The notes under the pieces were generated by a model that made no database searches, was not told the DNA's origin, and saw only the letters and a program-made list of their open reading frames with translations. A stretch of DNA of 11,453 bases from NCBI GenBank assembly GCA_031412355.1, contig JANOCR010000114.1, positions 1-11,453 of the forward strand, given 5' to 3'. This document shows positions 7,670-11,453 of the stretch, in pieces. Made by a program: the position numbers and the translations under genes. Numbering within the stretch: the first letter of the stretch is position 1; each line of letters begins with the position of its first letter. The stretch comes from JAENVT01 sp031412355 (GTDB lineage Bacteria > Actinomycetota > Acidimicrobiia > Acidimicrobiales > Ilumatobacteraceae).

Positions 7670-7675
7670 CTCCTT
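7670..7675 (-). promoter_or_regulatory. Ribosome binding site fixing the coxL-like start
   Basis: On the minus strand AAGGAG lies 5 nt before the ATG at 7664-7662. It touches the alternative GTG at 7670, which therefore cannot be served by it. Confidence 0.75.
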
Positions 7676-7679
7676 CAAA

Positions 7680-7715
7680 GTCGGAATAGGCGGAGTCGGA
7701 ATCAGGCGGAGTCGG
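7680..7715. repeat. Short tandem repeat between the coxS-like and coxL-like genes
   Basis: AGGCGGAGTCGG occurs at 7688-7699 and again at 7704-7715, 16 bases apart, and GTCGGAAT is repeated at 7680-7687 and 7695-7702. The block is about 2.3 copies of a 15/16-base unit filling most of the 53-bp gap. It may be a replication-slippage spacer or an operator-like element. Confidence 0.6.
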
Positions 7716-7717
7716 TG

Positions 7718-8176
7718 TCAGTTACCTGCGGCACAGGCCAGCACGGCCTGCACGATGTTGTGATAGCCCGTGCAACGGCACAGGTTGCCCTCGAGGCCGA
7801 GGCGAACTTCTTGCTCGGTCGGCCGCGGGTTTTCCTTCAACAGGCTGGTTGCCGCCATCACCATCCCCGGGGTGCAATAGCCACACTGAAGGCCGTGATT
7901 CTCCATGAAGGCCTTTTGCATGGGGTGCATCTCGCCATTCTGGGCAAGCCCCTCGATCGTCAATATGTCGGTGCCGTCGGCCTGCACGGCCAACATGGTG
8001 CAGCTCTTCACGGCCTCGCCGTTGACGTGCAGGCTGCAGGCGCCACACGACGACGTGTCGCAGCCGACGTTGGTGCCGGTGAGACCCAGGGCTTCGCGCA
8101 CGTAGTGAACGAGCAGCGTGCGCGGTTCCACATCGCTGTCGTGAGCCGTGCCATTGACGGTGACGTGAATCTGCAC
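7718..8176 (-). CDS. Molybdenum hydroxylase small [2Fe-2S] subunit, CoxS-like
   Basis: The product is 152 aa, the usual size. All eight cluster-binding cysteines are present in two sets. C39, C44, C47 and C59 (NVGCDTSSCGACSLHVNG, then SC) form the plant-ferredoxin-like N-terminal cluster. C98, C101, C133 and C135 (QCGYCTPGM and LCRCTGYHNI) form the C-terminal helical-domain cluster next to the Moco. It relays electrons from the molybdenum subunit to the FAD subunit. The start is taken as the GTG at 8176 (VQIHVTVNGTAHD), which is where the family normally begins and which has a GAGGGGGGA ribosome site 4-5 nt ahead. The longer ATG starts at 8227 and 8224 add Gly/Pro/Arg-rich residues not typical of this subunit. 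It is the first of the S-L-M set; a promoter in the 97 bp upstream is likely but I cannot point to one. Confidence 0.94.
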   Translation of the reverse strand: MQIHVTVNGTAHDSDVEPRTLLVHYVREALGLTGTNVGCDTSSCGACSLHVNGEAVKSCTMLAVQADGTDILTIEGLAQNGEMHPMQKAFMENHGLQCGYCTPGMVMAATSLLKENPRPTEQEVRLGLEGNLCRCTGYHNIVQAVLACAAGN

Positions 8177-8180
8177 GTGT

Positions 8181-8189
8181 TCCCCCCTC
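8181..8189 (-). promoter_or_regulatory. Ribosome binding site fixing the GTG start of the coxS-like gene
   Basis: On the minus strand GAGGGGGGA precedes the GTG at 8176 with a 4-base gap to its end. It lies within the reading frame of the longer alternative and supports the shorter protein. Confidence 0.6.
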
Positions 8190-8273
8190 GGAGTACGCGG
8201 GCCCCCATTGGCGCGCGGCCCCATCATGCCTCATCGGCGCGTGCGCGTCCACATGGGAGCGGCCGACGTGGAT

Positions 8274-9104
8274 TCAGCCGAGCGGGCGATGGTGATGCGG
8301 CATCCGTCGCGGCAAGGTCGCCACATACGTCACGGCGAACACCACCGCGGCCAGCAGCCCGATCGTCGCCCCAGGAGGCGCGTCAAGGGCATTGCCGAGA
8401 GCGACGCCGCCGACTCCTTCCGATACGCCCAGCATCACCCCGACGATGGTCATCCGTCGCAGCGTGGGGCTGACCAACCGAGCCGTGGCCGCCGGTGTCA
8501 CCAGCATGCTGACCGACATGACCGATCCGACGGTGCGCAGGCTGATGACGACAACGACCGCGAGAAGCACGACGAGCACAGCCTGCACCAGTTCGACGTG
8601 GACGCCGACCTGTTCGGCCTGCACGTGATCGAACGATGCCAGTCGCAACTCGCTGAACAGCAGCAGCACGACGCCGACGGCGATCGAGCCGATCACGAGG
8701 TTGAACACGATCTGGCTCCACGTGAGTTGCAACACATCGCCGAACAGGATGTGTTCGAGCTCCTCAGTGGTGTCGATGCGCGAGATCACGATGATGCCGA
8801 CGGCGAACAGGGCACTGCCCATCACCGCGATGATCGCTTCATGGCCGAGGCGCTGGCTCGCCGAGAACAGGATCAGCAGCACGGCGATGACGACTCCGGC
8901 TCCCAGCGCGCCGAGCAGAACGTTGGCGCCCACCGCATAGGCGACGCCGACGCCGGCCAGCGTGCCGTGAGACATCGTGTCGCCAAGGTTGGCCATTCGC
9001 CGGAGCACGATCCATGTACCCACCACAGGAGCGACCACGCCGATGATGGCCGCGGCGATGATGGCCCTGAGGTACTCGCCCTCGAGGAGACTCGTGGCAG
9101 TCAT
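8274..9104 (-). CDS. Metal ABC transporter permease, ABC-3 family (ZnuB/MntB type)
   Basis: The product is 276 aa and mostly hydrophobic, with about eight or nine membrane segments. Hallmarks of ABC-3 permeases are present: GDTMSHGTLAGVGVAY (41-56), the cytoplasmic coupling region around HILFGDVLQLT, GSVMSVSMLVTPAATARL in the central helices, and APPGATIGLLAAVVFAVTY near the C-terminus. It forms the channel for Zn2+, Mn2+ or similar metal import together with the ATPase encoded just upstream. The ATG at 9104 overlaps the ATPase TGA as ATGA, so the two are coupled. The C-terminus ends in a short His/Arg/Pro stretch (PRRMPHHHRPLG) that could touch metal in the cytoplasm, a guess only. No periplasmic/lipoprotein metal-binding component is found on either side; the next gene on the strand is the coxS-like gene, 97 bp away. 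Confidence 0.92.
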   Translation of the reverse strand: MTATSLLEGEYLRAIIAAAIIGVVAPVVGTWIVLRRMANLGDTMSHGTLAGVGVAYAVGANVLLGALGAGVVIAVLLILFSASQRLGHEAIIAVMGSALFAVGIIVISRIDTTEELEHILFGDVLQLTWSQIVFNLVIGSIAVGVVLLLFSELRLASFDHVQAEQVGVHVELVQAVLVVLLAVVVVISLRTVGSVMSVSMLVTPAATARLVSPTLRRMTIVGVMLGVSEGVGGVALGNALDAPPGATIGLLAAVVFAVTYVATLPRRMPHHHRPLG

Positions 9105-9844
9105 GCCGGCGCCGCAGATCCGAAGGTGCGATCGAGCACGTCGGGTGCCAGCACCGCGTCGGGCGGCCCGTCAGCCAGCAGTCGGCCGTTGATGGCCAGA
9201 CAGCGCGGGAACCGCCGGCGTGCCAGTGCTAGATCGTGCGTGGCGATCAAAAGCGTCGAGCCTTGATCGACGAGTCGCTCGAAGACCACGAACAACTCGG
9301 CCGTCGACGGTTGGTCGACGCCGCTGAGCGATTCGTCGAGCATTAAGACCGATGCCTCTTGTGCCAACGCTCGGGCAACGTAGGCGCGCTGCAGTTGGCC
9401 GCTCGAGAGTTGGTTCAACGAGCGATCCGCCATGCCCGCCAGGTCCACCAGCGCGAGCAGGCGCACCGCTTCAGTGCGGTCGTGCAGCGACGGCCGCGCG
9501 TACCAGTGATGGAAACGCCGCCTCCCGGCCACGACCAACTCGCCGACCGTGATTGGGAACGTGATGTCGTTGTCGCTGCGTTGTGGGATGTAGGCGATGT
9601 CCATCCGGTCGGTGCGACTGTGGCAGTGAACCCCGTTGACTTCCACCTCGCCTGTGTGGTTCACGAGGCCGCAGATTGCCTTGAACAAGGTGCTCTTGCC
9701 GGCTCCGTTGGGACCGATGACACCTATCAGTTCTCCGCGACCGACGGCGAACGAGACGTCTTCGAGGATGACCGCGTCGCCAAAGTTGACCCCGAGCTCG
9801 ATGACCTCGAGAACCGTTGAGCGGGGCGACACATCCTGAACCAT
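9101..9844 (-). CDS. Metal ABC transporter ATP-binding protein (ZnuC/MntA type)
   Basis: The product is 247 aa. It has Walker A GPNGAGKST (44-52), Q-loop YIPQ (Q88), the ABC signature LSSGQ (146-150), Walker B VLMLDES (166-172, D170 and catalytic E171), D-loop SGVD and switch His203 in ATHDL. LDES replaces the more common LDEP, a mild variant. The family assignment rests on the overall pattern (FGDAVILEDVSF start, RRRFHHWYARPS in the helical region) and on coupling to an ABC-3 permease. The ATG at 9844 gives a normal N-terminus. The frame stays open back to 10141 only because it runs antisense through the regulator gene. No Shine-Dalgarno site is clear before the ATG. It is divergent from the Fur-family gene, and the start lies 9 bp from a Fur/Zur-like box, so repression when metal is plentiful is expected. 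Confidence 0.92.
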   Translation of the reverse strand: MVQDVSPRSTVLEVIELGVNFGDAVILEDVSFAVGRGELIGVIGPNGAGKSTLFKAICGLVNHTGEVEVNGVHCHSRTDRMDIAYIPQRSDNDITFPITVGELVVAGRRRFHHWYARPSLHDRTEAVRLLALVDLAGMADRSLNQLSSGQLQRAYVARALAQEASVLMLDESLSGVDQPSTAELFVVFERLVDQGSTLLIATHDLALARRRFPRCLAINGRLLADGPPDAVLAPDVLDRTFGSAAPA

Positions 9845-9852
9845 ATCAAGAA

Positions 9853-9867
9853 TGAGATCGATTCTCA
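9853..9867. promoter_or_regulatory. Fur/Zur-box-like palindrome between the importer and regulator genes
   Basis: TGAGATCGATTCTCA has 5-bp inverted arms TGAGA and TCTCA around a 5-bp centre. It agrees with the Fur-family 15-mer TGATAATnATTATCA at about 10 of 14 defined positions. It begins 9 bp before the ATPase ATG and lies about 36-50 bp upstream of the inferred start of the regulator transcript. ATATCAA also occurs at 9843-9849 and 9868-9874, flanking the palindrome as a 25-bp direct repeat. The position suits repression of the importer by the adjacent regulator and possible autoregulation. Confidence 0.55.
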
Positions 9868-9890
9868 ATATCAAAGGATGGAGAACTGGG

Positions 9891-9896
9891 TACTCT
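9891..9896 (+). promoter_or_regulatory. -10 box for a leaderless regulator transcript
   Basis: TACTCT fits TANNNT and ends 6 nt before the GTG at 9903, the spacing at which transcription would start on the G of the start codon. No Shine-Dalgarno site is present, consistent with leaderless translation, common in actinobacteria. This is what decides the start chosen for the gene. Confidence 0.5.
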
Positions 9897-9902
9897 GTCG
9901 GT

Positions 9903-10355
9903 GTGAAGGGCATATCGACAGACGGCGTGGCGACGCGTGCCTCGACGACGCTGCAGAAGGCCGGCCAGCGATTGACCCGCCATCGCGTCGCGGTGATGTC
10001 GGCGCTGCGCACAAGTGATCGTCCGGTCACGGCCGACGAGGTCGCCAAGACGTCAGGTGTGCCGCTGTCGACGGCGTATCGCAACCTCGCCGAACTGTGC
10101 GAAGCCGGTGTGGCGGTGCGAGTTGGTGGCGCGGATCGCACCGACCGGTTCGAACTCGCCGAGTCGTTGACCAGCCACCACCACCATCACCTGGTGTGCA
10201 CCGAGTGCGGCGTCGTCAACGACTTCGACCCCAGCCCGCAGCTCGAGCGGCTGATCACCAAAGAACTGCAGTCCCTGCTCGAGGCGCAAGGTTTCGCCGA
10301 ATCGCATCACCTGTTCGACGTGCATGGCATCTGCGGCGACTGCCGGCCAAAGTAG
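9903..10355 (+). CDS. Fur-family metal-responsive repressor, probably Zur-like
   Basis: The product is 150 aa. The N-terminal winged helix covers about 20-75, with the recognition helix region PLSTAYRNLAELCEAG (54-69), a close match to the family's STxYRxLxxLxxxG. The dimerisation domain has the metal-binding signature HHHHHLVCTECG (92-103) and DVHGICGDC (139-147). The four cysteines 99, 102, 144 and 147 form the structural zinc site, and the His run with H135, H136 and H141 supplies regulatory-site ligands. Family members bind DNA when loaded with metal. Zinc (Zur) is favoured because the divergent operon is an ABC-3 importer, but a manganese or iron sensor is not excluded. The GTG at 9903 is chosen for its TANNNT box 6 nt upstream and normal length; a later GTG at 9918 or 9927 is possible, and the frame is open back to 9852 across the operator. 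The tRNA gene follows 32 bp downstream. Confidence 0.9.
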   Translation: MKGISTDGVATRASTTLQKAGQRLTRHRVAVMSALRTSDRPVTADEVAKTSGVPLSTAYRNLAELCEAGVAVRVGGADRTDRFELAESLTSHHHHHLVCTECGVVNDFDPSPQLERLITKELQSLLEAQGFAESHHLFDVHGICGDCRPK

Positions 10356-10371
10356 GCGCGACGGCGTCGAC

Positions 10372-10377
10372 TATTCT
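10372..10377 (+). promoter_or_regulatory. Possible -10 box for the tRNA gene
   Basis: TATTCT fits TANNNT and lies 10 nt before the first base of the tRNA. No convincing -35 is seen at the expected distance, so readthrough from the regulator gene is an alternative. Confidence 0.35.
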
Positions 10378-10387
10378 TTGTTGTCTC

Positions 10388-10460
10388 GCGTTCGTAGCTC
10401 AATGGATAGAGCATCTGACTTCGGATCAGACGGTTGGGGGTTCGAGTCCCTCCGGGCGCA
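10388..10460 (+). tRNA. tRNA-Arg, anticodon TCG
   Basis: The 73 bases fold as a complete cloverleaf. Acceptor strands are GCGTTCG (10388-10394) and CGGGCGC (10453-10459) with discriminator A10460; T8-A9 follow. The D-stem is GCTC/GAGC, the anticodon stem TCTGA/TCAGA (10414-10418, 10426-10430) around loop CTTCGGA, and the T-stem GGGGG/CCCTC carries loop TTCGAGT (10441-10447). Anticodon TCG (10421-10423) reads the Arg codon CGA. The acceptor stem closes but with two adjacent T-G pairs at positions 4-69 and 5-68, less tidy than usual. The 3' CCA is not encoded and must be added by enzyme, as is common in actinobacteria. The gene on the opposite strand ends 5 bp beyond the tRNA. Confidence 0.95.
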
Positions 10461-10465
10461 TTGCC

Positions 10466-11453
10466 TCATACCTCGTACGCGCGCAGCTCCACGCCGGACA
10501 CATTGAACCGTAGCGTCGGACGCTCCCGCTTGGCGCCCGCGCGCCGAGCCACCGCGTCGGAGATCTGGATCCGCCCGAACTCCCCTACATCCTCGGCGAG
10601 CTTGGACGCCACGTTTACCGCCGACCCTGCGATCTCCCGGCTGCCGGCGCCAAGCTCGAACACCAGCACCGGCCCGACGTCGATCCCGATGCGGCAGTCG
10701 ATGTGTTGCGCGGCGAGCGCATCGCGAAAGGCGCGCGCGAAGGCGACGGCCGTGTCGCACTGCGCGAACGTGTAGATGCCGATCAGCCCCGACGTCTTCA
10801 CCTCCGCGCCATCCACACCCTCGATGAGCGCGCAACCGATCCGCTTCATGGCCGCCGCGAGCGCGAGGTCGTTCAGCACCGCGACTTCGGGGACGTCGGG
10901 CTCCTCCCGCTCGCGCTGGATGAGCACGACGGCAAGTTCCTCGTACGCCTGACGCGGCACCAGCGAGTCGCGCCGCGTGCGCGTGTAGTGCGCGAGTCCC
11001 GCACTGAACTCCGCGGAATATGGCGAGGGATAGTTGCTGTCGGTCGCATCGAGGTCCGATAGCGCGGGGCCATCCGTCACGCTGAGCATGCGCCCGTACG
11101 CCGGCGGCAGATCGTCGCGGGGAATGACTGTGAACGCGCTCGCATTGCCGATCGCGCTCCACAGCGTATCGCTCACCACGAGCTCCCCGCCATCCGTGTG
11201 CATCTCGGCCACCGGCTCCACGCGATCCGCCTCCTGGCCGTACACCGCACCGCCCAGCTCGTAGAAGCTCCCGGCGTGCGCGGCCATGCCGATGCCCACC
11301 TCGCACTCCACGCCGATGCGCCGCATCACCGCGAGCAGCATCGACACGACCCGTTCGGCGGGGATGTCCGCGTCGTAGAACATGAGCGTATTGTCCGCCG
11401 CCCACACGCCGATGCTCCGGCCGCCAATCGCGCGGCCGTGGGAATGGATGAGC
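10466..11453 (-). CDS. Partial protein with two degenerate class III nucleotidyl-cyclase-like domains (5' end outside window)
   Basis: The frame is open to the right edge, giving about 328 residues of a C-terminal part. The visible part holds two cyclase-like segments. The first, near the edge, runs from IGVWAADNTLMFYDA through VECEVGIGMAAHAG, VYGQEADRV and GGELVVSDTLW. The second follows an Arg-rich linker: LAVVLIQRERE, VKTSGLIGIYTF, IDCRIGIDVGPVLVFELG, IAGSAVNVASKLAED and FGRIQISDAV. The order of motifs (strand, GD position, RIGI.xG, GxxVNxAxxL, G.I.xSD) is that of adenylate/guanylate cyclase catalytic domains. In the second domain the two metal-binding Asp positions read Gln/Arg and Ser-Gly, and the catalytic Arg is Lys, although the Asn of VN remains. 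In the first domain the Asn and Arg positions are also changed. It may be a regulatory or non-cyclase member. Ala GCG and Arg CGC codons look more frequent than in the genes to the left. It ends 5 bp from the tRNA. Confidence 0.75.
   Translation of the reverse strand, partial: LIHSHGRAIGGRSIGVWAADNTLMFYDADIPAERVVSMLLAVMRRIGVECEVGIGMAAHAGSFYELGGAVYGQEADRVEPVAEMHTDGGELVVSDTLWSAIGNASAFTVIPRDDLPPAYGRMLSVTDGPALSDLDATDSNYPSPYSAEFSAGLAHYTRTRRDSLVPRQAYEELAVVLIQREREEPDVPEVAVLNDLALAAAMKRIGCALIEGVDGAEVKTSGLIGIYTFAQCDTAVAFARAFRDALAAQHIDCRIGIDVGPVLVFELGAGSREIAGSAVNVASKLAEDVGEFGRIQISDAVARRAGAKRERPTLRFNVSGVELRAYEV

Noticed and set aside
6048..7763. 571-codon open frame on the plus strand opposite the coxL-like gene
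   Set aside because: It is antisense to an enzyme with every expected motif, and its translation is low-complexity His/Arg/Gly/Val-rich sequence typical of high-GC shadow frames.
8199..8221. GGGCC/GGCCC inverted repeat upstream of the coxS-like gene
   Set aside because: Only 5-bp GC arms with a 13-base loop in very GC-rich DNA and no T-run; chance is a sufficient explanation.
9845..10141. N-terminal extension of the ABC ATPase
   Set aside because: It would lie antisense within the Fur-family gene and across the operator; the ATG at 9844 already gives a complete ATPase.
1..11453. CRISPR arrays, insertion sequences, transposases, integrases, riboswitches
   Set aside because: I saw no regularly spaced repeats, no terminal inverted repeats flanking a gene, no transposase or integrase motifs and no recognisable riboswitch core.

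Overview
The window reads as a compact, high-GC bacterial chromosome segment. An actinobacterium of the Acidimicrobiia/Ilumatobacter kind is my best guess. The reasons are high GC, GTG starts, many 4-bp ATGA/GTGA overlaps, TANNNT boxes placed for leaderless transcripts, and the look of the FAD oxidoreductase, PAP2 and Dabb proteins. This placement is inference; no marker gene in the window proves it. No gap between genes approaches 300 bases.

Layout: (1) 1-1176, plus strand: the 3' end of a protein with an Asp-rich tail, overlapping the start of a lipoprotein gene. (2) 1173-2612, minus: an FAD-dependent amine/amino-acid oxidase-type enzyme whose stop codon overlaps the lipoprotein stop. (3) 2671-2967, plus: a small Dabb-domain protein, divergent from the oxidase and probably leaderless. 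(4) 2964-8176, minus: coxS-like, coxL-like and coxM-like subunits of a molybdenum hydroxylase in S-L-M order, then an integral-membrane PAP2-type phosphatase/phosphotransferase, then a small possible PIN-like protein coupled to it by ATGA. (5) 8274-9844, minus: permease and ATPase of an ABC-3 (zinc/manganese-type) importer, divergent from a plus-strand Fur-family regulator (9903-10355) with a Fur/Zur-box-like palindrome between them. (6) 10388-10460, plus: tRNA-Arg(TCG). (7) 10466-11453, minus: a 5'-truncated protein with two degenerate class III nucleotidyl-cyclase-like domains.

The best-supported modules are the three-subunit molybdenum hydroxylase and the metal importer with its probable Zur-type regulator. 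The hydroxylase active-site loop is AYRGAGR, not the AYRCSFR of true (form I) CO dehydrogenase, so its substrate is open. No solute-binding protein for the importer lies in the window.

The right end deserves caution. The two halves of the tRNA acceptor stem fit imperfectly (two adjacent T-G pairs) and base composition appears to change just past the tRNA. This could mean element integration at the tRNA or an assembly join. I did not find a clear new biological system. The most open-ended leads are the PAP2/PIN-like pair, the degenerate cyclase protein and the tRNA junction.
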